DNA of 7,443 bases from an uncultured Bacteroidales bacterium (GTDB lineage: Bacteria > Bacteroidota > Bacteroidia > Bacteroidales > Marinilabiliaceae): assembly GCA_937892095.1 (NCBI GenBank), contig CALAVC010000028.1:1-7443 (forward strand). Direction: 5' to 3'. The first letter of the stretch is position 1; each line of letters opens with the position of its first letter. Of this stretch, positions 1-6,812 are shown piece by piece. The position numbers and the translations under genes were made by a program. The notes beneath the pieces were generated by a model. That model saw only the letters and a program-made list of their open reading frames with translations. It did not search any database and was not told where the DNA came from.

Positions 1-506
1 ACGAACTCGATGCTGTCGTCGGTCATGCTGGCGATTCTCGCAAGGGATTCCACCCGCATGCCCTCCCGGCGAAGTTCGTCTCCGCCGCCCTGGAAGGCCT
101 TCTCAATGGCAATACCGGCGCCGGCCACCGTGCCGCCGGCCTGATCCACCAGTGCTCTGAGTCCCTTGAGCGCCGCGCCTGTCGCGAGGAAGTCGTCAAC
201 GATCAGAACCTTATCCTCCGGTCCGAGATACTGCTTTGAGACCACGACGGTATTGGTGTTGCCGTGCGTAAAGGACTCGATCTCCACCGACCAGACATCG
301 TCGGAGATGTTTTTCGACTTGCTCTTCTTCGCAAAAACCAGCGGACAGCCGAAGACATAGGCCGTCATACAGGCCATGGCAATTCCGGAGGCCTCGATGG
401 TCAGGATCTTGTTGATTTCCGTCCCCTCATAAAGCCGCCTGAGCTCAACAGCCATGTCATAGCTCAGCTGCGCATCGATCCGGTGATTCAGGAACCCGTC
501 TACTTT
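1..506 (-). CDS. xpt: Xanthine phosphoribosyltransferase, fragment fused in frame behind RlmI
   Basis: Xpt salvages xanthine by transferring it onto PRPP to make XMP in the cytosol. The frame reads KVDGFLNHRID, then LTIEASGIAMACM, FAKKSKS, the PRPP-binding loop VLIVDDFLATGAALKGL (acidic pair in bases 192-197), and VESLARI near the end. These align with recalled Bacillus subtilis Xpt from about residue 21 to about 188 without an obvious gap. The usual first 20 or so residues are absent and are replaced in frame by RlmI sequence. The last few residues and the stop lie beyond base 1. GC content is near 60%, and codons such as CTG, GGC, GCC and AAG dominate, unlike the Bacteroidota genes further right. 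Family identity is secure. A Firmicutes (Clostridia-like) origin is inferred from protein similarity and composition. It probably does not belong to the same genome. Confidence 0.88.
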
Positions 507-527
507 CAGGATGCCGCCCGGACGAAT
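507..527 (-). other. RlmI/Xpt chimera junction
   Basis: Codons 327 to 333 of the continuous frame read IRPGGIL. This fits the end of the RlmI motif (ALEKIRPGGIL, normally followed by FTFSCS) and plausibly also the beginning of an Xpt (xIRPGGILKVD). Upstream sequence is unmistakably RlmI and downstream is unmistakably Xpt. The frame stays open across the join. The switch falls inside a stretch of about 21 bases that both parents could share, which is the pattern expected of an assembly-graph or template-switch chimera. A natural gene fusion at exactly this motif, removing the catalytic end of RlmI, is much less likely. Confidence 0.8.
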
Positions 528-1505
528 CTTCTCCAATGCCTTGGCATTCAGGCGCTGATAACCGCGCAGGGCATTGCGCAGGACGTTCTTGTGCTTGGCA
601 AAGGCGGGAGGGTCGAGGATTATAAGGTTATATTTTTGGTCGGTATGCTCCATGTAGCGAAAGGCGTCTTGCGCAAAAGCAGCATGACGCACGTCGGACG
701 GGAAGTTGCGCTCGACATTGAGATTAGTCAGTTCGATGGCACGTTCGGAGCTATCGACAGAGTGGACAAGCTCGGCTCCGCCACGCATGGCAAAGAGCGA
801 AAAGCCCCCAGTATAGCAAAACATATTGAGGACACGTTTGCCACGGCTGTATTTTTCGAGCAAAGCACGATTCTCGCGTTGGTCGACAAAGAAGCCTGTC
901 TTTTGTCCTTTTTCCCAGTCGGGCGAGAAGAAAATGCCGTTTTCGGAGGCTTCGGTGTTGATGGTCTTGCCGTAGACATAGCTATTGACAAGGTTTAGCC
1001 CAGCTTTGTAGGGGAGTGTACCTTCGCTCTTGTTGTAGATGGCGTGTAGTCGGTCGGCAAGGACTATTTGCAAAGCGTTTTCGATGAGAGAACGATCTTT
1101 GTACATGCCGACGGAGTGCATCTGAACGACAGCCGTGCCGTTGTAGAAGTCGACAACAAGACCCGGCAGATAGTCTCCTTCGCCAAAAACAAGTCGGTAG
1201 GCAGTTGTCTGAGGGTTGTCGACAAGGTTGTTGTCTCGCCTAAGCTCGAGAGCTTGCCCGAGACGACGAACGTAAAAATCTTGGTCTATTTGCTCGGTGG
1301 GATCAAAGGTTAGCACACGGACAGCTATTGTGCCAATTTGGTAATGCCCGCGAGCGAGGAAATCGCCATCGGCAGAGAATATGTCGACGACGTCACCTTC
1401 GTCGATGTTGCCTTCGGTGCGAGCAATGGCACCTGAGAAAACCCATGGGTGGAAACGTTGAAGGCTCTGTTCTTTATGTCGTTTGAGAAATATTTTTTTT
1501 TGCAT
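507..1505 (-). CDS. rlmI: 23S rRNA (cytosine-C5) methyltransferase, RlmI family, C-terminally truncated by chimera
   Basis: RlmI-type enzymes methylate a cytosine of 23S rRNA using S-adenosylmethionine. Residues 1 to about 75 form the RNA-binding PUA domain (RFHPWVFSGAI near the start). The central EEHEA-like region contains YLPGLVVDFY and GFFVDQREN (Asp208). The SAM-binding motif I is VLNMFCYTGGFSL at 225-237, followed by the acidic motif VDSS. The catalytic-domain motif LDPPAFAK has its Asp at 298. The family is about 390-395 residues long, but here RlmI sequence stops at about residue 333. The next segment, FTFSCS with the catalytic Cys, is missing because the frame continues into Xpt (the open frame spans bases 1505 to 3). 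The start ATG at 1505 follows the exonuclease stop by 13 bases and gives the expected N-terminus. The protein as assembled should be inactive; the true genome probably has a normal gene. Confidence 0.9.
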
Positions 1506-1518
1506 TGCGTGGTTGAGA

Positions 1519-2139
1519 TTAGGACTGAATGCTGGCAACTTCTTTTTGGGCTTCGATGTAGCGAGGATGAAGAGTCTTGCCATCTTTAATGGCAAGATAC
1601 ATCAGCAGAGAGACCCAAGAGTCGGTGGCAGCGTAGTCGATTTGTTGAGCAGTGAGTGTGGGGTTTTCCCAATTGGTTAGTCGCTGACGCTTGCTTATGC
1701 GAACACCAAGCACACGGGCTGCAAGTTTTTTTAGTCCGAGGTCTTCAATGCCTTCGGCAGAAGCCATTGTTTGTACATCGAAGCACCCACGCGGCGTAAA
1801 GTCGCGGCGACGTCGGAGAGCTTTGAGGTCATCGCGAATGGCGAGTCCGACTTTGGTTATTTTGTCGTCGGACATTATGTCGGCAAGTTCTGGAGGTAGA
1901 CCGATAATGTTGAGACGGAAGAGCCACGTAGTGCTATCGGTAGAGAGTTGCAAGAGAGCGACACGATGAGACACACCACGAGTAAAGGTTGGACGAGTCT
2001 CTGTGTCGAAGCCTAAGAGCGACTGCTGGCGCAGTTGGGCGATGGCTTCGGCAAACTTGTCTGGCGAATCGACAACTAAGACCTTGCCATGGAACTGGTC
2101 GAGAGGTAAGAGGTCTATTTCTTCGTTTTTGACTTTCAT
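1519..2139 (-). CDS. DEDDy-type 3'-5' exonuclease domain protein (RNase D / WRN-exonuclease-like)
   Basis: This is a stand-alone 206-residue 3'-5' exonuclease domain of the DnaQ-like superfamily. All four acidic motifs are visible: FDTE with Asp45 and Glu47 (Exo I), GLAIRDDL with Asp103/104 (Exo II), and YAATD with Tyr169 and Asp173 (Exo III, the DEDDy variant). Between them, LALLQLS-like strands and the LGLKKLAARVLG segment are typical of the family. It lacks the HRDC domains of true RNase D, so it is nearer the short 'exonuclease domain 2' proteins of Bacteroidota. The substrate could be RNA or DNA and cannot be read from sequence. It begins 18 bases after the DUF5063 stop and ends 13 bases before rlmI, so co-transcription with both is likely. 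Its placement beside an rRNA methyltransferase favours a role on structured RNA, but that is inference. Confidence 0.9.
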   Translation of the reverse strand: MKVKNEEIDLLPLDQFHGKVLVVDSPDKFAEAIAQLRQQSLLGFDTETRPTFTRGVSHRVALLQLSTDSTTWLFRLNIIGLPPELADIMSDDKITKVGLAIRDDLKALRRRRDFTPRGCFDVQTMASAEGIEDLGLKKLAARVLGVRISKRQRLTNWENPTLTAQQIDYAATDSWVSLLMYLAIKDGKTLHPRYIEAQKEVASIQS

Positions 2140-2157
2140 GTGTTCGGCAATGGCAAA

Positions 2158-2868
2158 CTATTTTTTACGTCCGCCGACAAGGTTAATGCCCGTCTGTCTT
2201 AGAAAATATGGGACATCGTGAGTTTGTGAGGTTGGTTCACTACTGCTGTCATTGTCGAGACTGTCCATAAACTGCTTGGCGAGGTCGATATTTTCGGCTG
2301 TGTTGTTTGTCGGCACACCTTCTTCCTCATCGAGATTTTCGGAGGAATAGAGCAGATTGTGCAGGGCTTGCAGAGCGTTACACAAGCGTTGCCCCCAATA
2401 GGTGCGAAACTTTTCGACAACAACGACTATGGCATCGTTCATAAGGTCGTCAACTCCCGTTTGATATTGCTCGCAGAAGTTGCGTACATCTTGATAGATG
2501 TCGGCCATGTCTTCGGAGATGCTGGCGACGATTGGTGAGTCGGAATATTTAAAATCTTCTTTAAACACTTCGAGATATTCGTCGTGAGCGGCGAGTTTGG
2601 CACGGATAGAGCATCGGACTACTTCGTAGGTTTGGTAGTCGACGTATTCTTCGAGGGCAAAGTCGGATTGCTGTTCGAGTTCGGGAAGGACAGAGGCTTT
2701 GATGTAGAGGAGTGGGAGCAGTCGAGAAGCGACCTTGACGTAGTCTTTAAGAGTATATTTGGCAGCGTTTTCGGCGAAGAAACAATATTCGCGAGCCACA
2801 GTGGCAAATTCGATGGTGCTACGCGAAAAGGCCTTATTTAGTTCTTCGGATTGGGAATCGTTAGTCAT
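2158..2868 (-). CDS. DUF5063 domain-containing protein, function unknown
   Basis: A 236-residue, apparently soluble protein with no signal peptide or membrane segment. Residues 15 to about 180 match what I recall of DUF5063: helical sequence with FATVAREYCFFAE, YVKVASRLLPLLYIKA, and FRTYWGQRLCNALQALHN towards the end of the domain. A low-complexity acidic linker (NLDEEEG onward) leads to a basic C-terminus ending GRKK. I know of no biochemical role for this family. It is commonly found in Bacteroidota next to a 3'-5' exonuclease, as here, which suggests a shared pathway. The ATG at 2868-2866 lies inside the end of the transporter gene (8-base overlap), so its translation is probably coupled to the transporter's. 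The start is supported because the next downstream Met would remove the beginning of the domain. Confidence 0.82.
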   Translation of the reverse strand: MTNDSQSEELNKAFSRSTIEFATVAREYCFFAENAAKYTLKDYVKVASRLLPLLYIKASVLPELEQQSDFALEEYVDYQTYEVVRCSIRAKLAAHDEYLEVFKEDFKYSDSPIVASISEDMADIYQDVRNFCEQYQTGVDDLMNDAIVVVVEKFRTYWGQRLCNALQALHNLLYSSENLDEEEGVPTNNTAENIDLAKQFMDSLDNDSSSEPTSQTHDVPYFLRQTGINLVGGRKK

Positions 2869-4186
2869 ATATTTTTCTTTTCGACAACCATTTGTTGTCG
2901 TCGTGAATTGTCCATAGGGAGTAGCTCAGGATGCAAGCGAAAGAGAGCATTATGAAGACTCCATAGAGTTCGAGTTGATATTTTTGTAAGAGGAATGGGA
3001 TAACAGCACCAACGATGATGACCATGACATGTCCTGCCGAGGCTACCTTGATGGTGTCTATATCGAGGTCTTTAAGCGAGAGTGCATAGATAGTTGGATA
3101 CATGAGAGAGAGACAACCACCAACGCAAACAACGACCCACATAGTCCAGATGTCGCCCAAGACTTGCGTAAACATGGTAACGGCTATACCGATGGCAGCG
3201 GAAACCGTCATCAGAATGGCAGGACGTACAAGCCGACGCATAAGGAACGTGTTGACAAAGCGGAAGATTGTAAAAAGAGCAAACGAGACGAGAAGCATTT
3301 GTTGTGCTGTTGTTTGTGCTTGTGTTTCGGAATATTCGGCTGCTACGAGAAGGTTTTCAACATAATCGATTATGTAGAGCCACGCAATTGTTTGCAGACC
3401 GACGTAGACAAACTGCGTAAGAATGCCTAAACAATAGCGACGATTGGCAAGAAGAGAGCTAACAACACTGGTGAAGGTTGTGATGCCTTTTTTCTCCTCG
3501 TCTTCGTCGTAGTAGTAGACAAGTTTTTGGTCGTACTCTTCGGGGATGCGGATGAGCGCCATTGCGATGCCAACGATGGCGACAATGACACCGCCCCAGA
3601 TGTAGTAGGAGGAAAAGAGTTGGATGTCGGACTCAGCCATTTCGCTATAGTAGACCGAGTCGAGATGCATTCGCTGGTCGGCAGAGAGTGCAAAGACGTT
3701 GTTTATAATCAATTCGTGGGCAACGTAGAGACTAGCGAGCCAACCGACAGAGTTGAACGACTGCGCTAAATTGATACGGAAGAAGGCTCTTTGCTTTGAA
3801 CCGATGGTGAAGATGTAGGGATTGGCTGACGTTTCGAGAAAAGAGAGCCCTGCTGCAATTACAAAAAAGGATATGCAGAAATAGAAGTATTGCCCACCAT
3901 AGGCTGCAGGATAGAAAAGGAATGCGCCGAGCGAGCAAAGAGCCAACCCGATTAGCATTCCATTTTTGTAGGAAGAGCTCCAAGTCAGTATGGCTGCGGG
4001 AACGGCAAGCAAAAAATAGCCTATGTAGAACGCGAACTGAATGAAATAGGCATCGGTCGGTCGGAGCAAGAATATGCGAGGGAAAAATGGGGTAAGCGAG
4101 ATGGTTATTTGGTTGGCTACACCCCACAATACGAAGCACAATACGACAAGCACAAAGGCTATAATTCGTGTTGCATTCTTTCGCAT
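2861..4186 (-). CDS. FucP-family sugar:H+ symporter (major facilitator superfamily)
   Basis: A 441-residue inner-membrane protein with about 12 hydrophobic segments split by an acidic cytosolic loop (YYYDEDEEKK, about 224-233). It aligns along its length with E. coli FucP: LWGVANQ (20-26), IQFAFYIGYFLLAVPAA, LSFLETSANPY (114-124), INLAQSFNS (138-146), QFVYVGLQT, and YPTIYALSLKDL near the C-terminus. Glu118 and Gln142 correspond to the functional Glu135 and Gln162 of FucP. The position of FucP Asp46 is Ile29 here, and FucP Asn43 is Gln26. Substrate is therefore uncertain; a sugar or uronide released by the adjacent GH105 hydrolase is the natural guess. The gene starts 29 bases after the GH105 stop, and its own end overlaps the next gene by 8 bases. 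Fold and family are secure; fucose specificity is not supported. Confidence 0.87.
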   Translation of the reverse strand: MRKNATRIIAFVLVVLCFVLWGVANQITISLTPFFPRIFLLRPTDAYFIQFAFYIGYFLLAVPAAILTWSSSYKNGMLIGLALCSLGAFLFYPAAYGGQYFYFCISFFVIAAGLSFLETSANPYIFTIGSKQRAFFRINLAQSFNSVGWLASLYVAHELIINNVFALSADQRMHLDSVYYSEMAESDIQLFSSYYIWGGVIVAIVGIAMALIRIPEEYDQKLVYYYDEDEEKKGITTFTSVVSSLLANRRYCLGILTQFVYVGLQTIAWLYIIDYVENLLVAAEYSETQAQTTAQQMLLVSFALFTIFRFVNTFLMRRLVRPAILMTVSAAIGIAVTMFTQVLGDIWTMWVVVCVGGCLSLMYPTIYALSLKDLDIDTIKVASAGHVMVIIVGAVIPFLLQKYQLELYGVFIMLSFACILSYSLWTIHDDNKWLSKRKIYD

Positions 4187-4215
4187 AGAGAAGTTGTTTA
4201 TAATAGAAATAGTTT

Positions 4216-5613
4216 CTACTTAGCTTGCAATCTTTCGTATTCGGTAGCGGCAAGGATAAACGTCCCGACACCTTTACCCTCGTTGGACTTGACAAGACCA
4301 GTGTCGTATCCTGCGAGATAGTAGTTTATGGTGCCTGTGCGACTTGGGTCGCTGACGGGTCCGAGACCTGCGGAGGCACAGATGTCGTTGATGTCTATTT
4401 TGCCATCGGGTCGGAAAGTTATCTTGTTGCTAACAAGACCTTCGAAAGCTTTTTTACCTTTCTCGACATAGATACTGTCGATAAGTCCGAGACGTGCACC
4501 TTTGAGGAAAGCGAAGGCAAACATGCCAGAAGCGGAACTTTCGGTATAGTTGCGCCGAGTGCCAACGTTGTAGGTCTTACCATCGACTATGTCGCCCTTG
4601 CCATCGGCAGCTACGCGCTGGTCATAGGCGAGGAGGTTGAACCACAGACCTGTGGCGACATCTTGTCGGGCTGCGAGGTCGGCACACGACTGGCGGAACA
4701 TGTCGTGCAGAGTTTGGTAGTCGGGGTGAGACTTAGGCATTAGTTCAAGCACATCGACGAGAGCGCCGATATACCAGCCCATGGCACGAGCCCAAACTTC
4801 TTGATTGCACCCTTTATTGGGTTCTTGGCGACGCGCCCAAAACGAGTTGACGTCGTCTATTTGAGCCGACCAACCATGGTAGTTGAGATGTTTTTCTTTG
4901 TCGTAGGTCTTTTCAAACAGTGTTTTAAACTGAAAGGCTATGTCGGCCCAACTTTCGTTGTTGTTGTCGTCGCCAAGTTCGGCACCCCATAGGGCTTGCC
5001 AACGAGCATAGACTGCAGGACCCATGAAGAGTCCGTCGAGCCACATTTGGTTTGGATAGCGAATCTTGTGCCAGAAACCGCCTGCTCCGGGGAGTCCTTC
5101 GGGAATGCGTTCGTGATGATATTTGAGCTTGTTGCGGACCATGGTGGCTGCATTTTTGTAGCGCATGGCGCGAACTGTGTCTCCACTACGCATTTCCTCT
5201 TTGAAGAGGTCGAAGTAGATGCGGGCTGCTGCGAGGTCGTCTATATTACTTTCGCCGAGTGCATTTTGACTGCCATATTTGACGATTGAACTGCCATCGT
5301 CGGACGTGGCGAGGTCGGCATAGCTACGAACGGCTTCGTAGAGGTTGCGATGTTCGGGGTGTAGTTTCCAAGTTTCGAGGACTGCGGATGCGACGAGACC
5401 ACTGACGTAGTCCCAAGGCGTTGTGGCAAGGCTGTCGCGATGTTTGGTGTTGCAATCGAAATCGACGAGTCCGTGACTTTCGGTCATAAGGACTGACCAT
5501 TGCTGTGAAGAGATGTCTTGTTGTTGTTTACCTAATTGTCCGCAAGAGATGAGAAGAAGACTACTGGTGAGCAGACAAAAGGTTTGCTTGGCAAGCATTG
5601 GCAAATGGTTCAT
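4216..5613 (-). CDS. GH105 unsaturated glycuronyl (rhamnogalacturonyl) hydrolase, lipoprotein
   Basis: GH105 enzymes (YteR/YesR type) remove the unsaturated uronic acid that lyases leave on pectin or related polysaccharide fragments. The (alpha/alpha)6-barrel sequence shows TPWDYVSGLVASAVLETW near the N-terminus, QMWLDGLFMGP with the presumed catalytic Asp193, YHGW (about 245-248), and the family signature VWARAMGWYIGAL (273 onward). A late RRNYTESSASGMFAFAFLKG segment is also typical. I chose the ATG at 5613, giving 465 residues. It yields a lipoprotein signal MNHLP...LLLISC with the lipid-modified Cys at 24; ATG 5598 is also possible. The open frame extends up to 5715, but that version would overlap the previous gene and bury the signal peptide. 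Residues after Cys24 (GQLGKQ) lack an acidic surface-export signal, so periplasmic placement is likely. No lyase or SusC/SusD gene is visible, so substrate is unresolved. Confidence 0.88.
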   Translation of the reverse strand: MNHLPMLAKQTFCLLTSSLLLISCGQLGKQQQDISSQQWSVLMTESHGLVDFDCNTKHRDSLATTPWDYVSGLVASAVLETWKLHPEHRNLYEAVRSYADLATSDDGSSIVKYGSQNALGESNIDDLAAARIYFDLFKEEMRSGDTVRAMRYKNAATMVRNKLKYHHERIPEGLPGAGGFWHKIRYPNQMWLDGLFMGPAVYARWQALWGAELGDDNNNESWADIAFQFKTLFEKTYDKEKHLNYHGWSAQIDDVNSFWARRQEPNKGCNQEVWARAMGWYIGALVDVLELMPKSHPDYQTLHDMFRQSCADLAARQDVATGLWFNLLAYDQRVAADGKGDIVDGKTYNVGTRRNYTESSASGMFAFAFLKGARLGLIDSIYVEKGKKAFEGLVSNKITFRPDGKIDINDICASAGLGPVSDPSRTGTINYYLAGYDTGLVKSNEGKGVGTFILAATEYERLQAK

Positions 5614-5699
5614 TGCAAGGAATAAAGTTTTACGCAAGTTACAGAACAATACACATTTACGCGAAGTTATGCATTTTTTTGCGTTTTTAAAGATTTGAG
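5614..5699 (-). promoter_or_regulatory. AT-rich intergenic gap with weak candidate promoter and direct repeat
   Basis: This 86-base gap is the longest non-coding stretch in the window and separates the BtuG-like gene from GH105. On the minus strand TAACTTCG (5669-5662) differs by one base from the Bacteroidota -7 element TAnnTTTG. TTTA (5691-5688) lies 18 bases upstream in place of the -33 TTTG. A short direct repeat, TTTACGCGAAGTT (plus strand 5656-5668) and TTTACGCAAGTT (5629-5640), is spaced 27 bases apart and overlaps the -7 candidate. That would suit a regulator site, but both signals are weak and this is inference. No strong hairpin is present. Confidence 0.22.
5629..5668. repeat. Short imperfect direct repeat upstream of GH105
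   Basis: On the plus strand, TTTACGCAAGTT (5629-5640) recurs as TTTACGCGAAGTT (5656-5668) with a single inserted G. The copies start 27 bases apart, in non-coding DNA immediately before the hydrolase start. Two near-identical 12-mers in 86 bases of AT-rich sequence are mildly unusual. They could be binding sites for a regulator of the hydrolase and transporter, but chance is not excluded. Confidence 0.35.
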
Positions 5700-6812
5700 T
5701 TAATAAACGAGGCAAAAATGTGCAGGTATGTCGCCAGTGATAAACGTGTTGATAATTTCGCGCGACTTATAGTTGTACATATAGAGGGTGCCTGGGGAGA
5801 CGTAATCTTTGGCATCGGTAAGGCATACGATGTCGGTATGGGGTAGTTTGCAGATGCCATAGGGACATTGCATATTGAAGGGTAAACTGACTGTGTCTGA
5901 CTTCTTTTGATATATGTCGTAGACTTGGCAAGAAGATTTTGAGTCGCTATTGATTATGAAAACGAGCGAGTCGCTGACGGAGAAGTTGGAACAATGTTCT
6001 GCGACAAGTTGAATGTCGTAGGTCGAATTATTTTTGGTTATGTGATATAGGGCAGAAGGGCTACCGGCATAGTCGCCACGAGAATTGACAAAAAGGCTTT
6101 GAGACGGGTCGTGAGACTGGATAAGGTTGAGGTTTGGAGCAACGCTTATTGTTTCGGACACGGAAAAAGATGATATTGGTATTACGGAAATGGTGTTTTC
6201 ATATAGATCGGCAGATGAGGCACCGAGATAGCCGCCAGAGTTGGCCACATAGATGGTGTCGTTGAGAATGGCAATGCCGTCGGGCTGGTAGCCGACTTGA
6301 CAGGTGGCGACGACTGAATAGTTGAGAGTGTCGATTTTGTAGACGAGTCCGTATTGTGCTTTGTCGATTTCGAAAGATACAGGTCCGGCATAGGAGGTGC
6401 AGTAGACGTAGCCATCGTGCGAGGCGAGAAATCGGCAATTGGGGACCTCGACAGAAGACACATGATGAGCGTCAAGATCGGTTATCTCGATGAGGTTGGA
6501 GCAATTGATTGCGAGCCATAGATGCGAGCCATAGCGAATGATGTCGTTGCCGACATCGCCAAGCGATTGAGACGATGTGGGATTTTGGAACTTCCAATAA
6601 GAACGAGTGTAGGTGCCCGACATAAAATCGAAGGCATCGAGAGAGGCTTTATTTGAGCCCATATTGCCTTCGTTGAGGAGATAGAGTCGGGAGAGAGATA
6701 GAGAGTCGATGGCAGTGCCATTGAAGTGTTCTTCGTTGATTTTCACTACATCGTCGCGACAAGAGCTGACGATGGCGAACAACGATATAAAAAGTAATAT
6801 GTTAGAACGCAT
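5700..6812 (-). CDS. btuG: DUF5074 / YncE-like beta-propeller surface lipoprotein, BtuG-like
   Basis: A 370-residue lipoprotein: signal MRSNILLFISLFAIVSSC with lipidated Cys18, followed by RDD. Acidic residues just after the Cys are a recognised surface-export signal in Bacteroidota. The mature part carries DUF5074 propeller motifs: LYLLNEGNMGSNKASLD (43-59), LGDVGNDI (84-91), LAINCSNLIEITDLD (100-114), VPNCRF (123-128), GYQPDGIAILNDTIYVANSG, and FVNSRGDY. In Bacteroides, BtuG is a surface propeller lipoprotein that binds cobalamin very tightly and passes it to the receptor BtuB. The overlap here of 11 bases with a BtuB-like receptor supports that role. The symbol is by analogy; some DUF5074 proteins beside receptors may bind other ligands. 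It has ten cysteines besides the lipidated one, unusually many. Family assignment is firm and cobalamin binding is moderate. Confidence 0.7.
   Translation of the reverse strand: MRSNILLFISLFAIVSSCRDDVVKINEEHFNGTAIDSLSLSRLYLLNEGNMGSNKASLDAFDFMSGTYTRSYWKFQNPTSSQSLGDVGNDIIRYGSHLWLAINCSNLIEITDLDAHHVSSVEVPNCRFLASHDGYVYCTSYAGPVSFEIDKAQYGLVYKIDTLNYSVVATCQVGYQPDGIAILNDTIYVANSGGYLGASSADLYENTISVIPISSFSVSETISVAPNLNLIQSHDPSQSLFVNSRGDYAGSPSALYHITKNNSTYDIQLVAEHCSNFSVSDSLVFIINSDSKSSCQVYDIYQKKSDTVSLPFNMQCPYGICKLPHTDIVCLTDAKDYVSPGTLYMYNYKSREIINTFITGDIPAHFCLVY

Noticed and set aside
1..600. Recent horizontal transfer of xpt into a Bacteroidota genome
   Set aside because: Transfer would normally bring a whole gene with its own start. 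A seamless in-frame join at a shared short motif that destroys rlmI fits a sequence chimera better. No mobile element or repeat borders the segment.
264..998. Plus-strand open frame of 244 codons
   Set aside because: It lies antisense to the RlmI/Xpt frame and crosses the junction. It matches no family I recognise, whereas the minus strand has clear motifs throughout.
4204..4218. Inverted repeat TAGAAA-TAG-TTTCTA at the GH105 stop as a terminator
   Set aside because: The stem is only 6 AT-rich pairs and no U-run follows on the minus strand; the transporter starts 17 bases further on.
3732..4295. Second minus-strand frame of 187 codons across the GH105/transporter boundary
   Set aside because: It is out of frame with both genes, spans their stop and start, and has arginine/serine-rich sequence without domain features.
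4225..4743. Plus-strand open frame of 172 codons
   Set aside because: It is entirely antisense to GH105 coding sequence with conserved motifs. The frequent TCG-containing codons here readily leave the opposite strand open.
5672..5691. A-rich GCAAAAAAATGC segment as a terminator after the BtuG-like gene
   Set aside because: There is no GC-rich stem, and the A-tract is on the transcribed strand's sense side, not a U-run.
5614..5715. Longer GH105 start at 5715
   Set aside because: It would add 34 residues before the lipoprotein signal and overlap the preceding gene by 16 bases; the signal peptide demands a start at 5613 or 5598.
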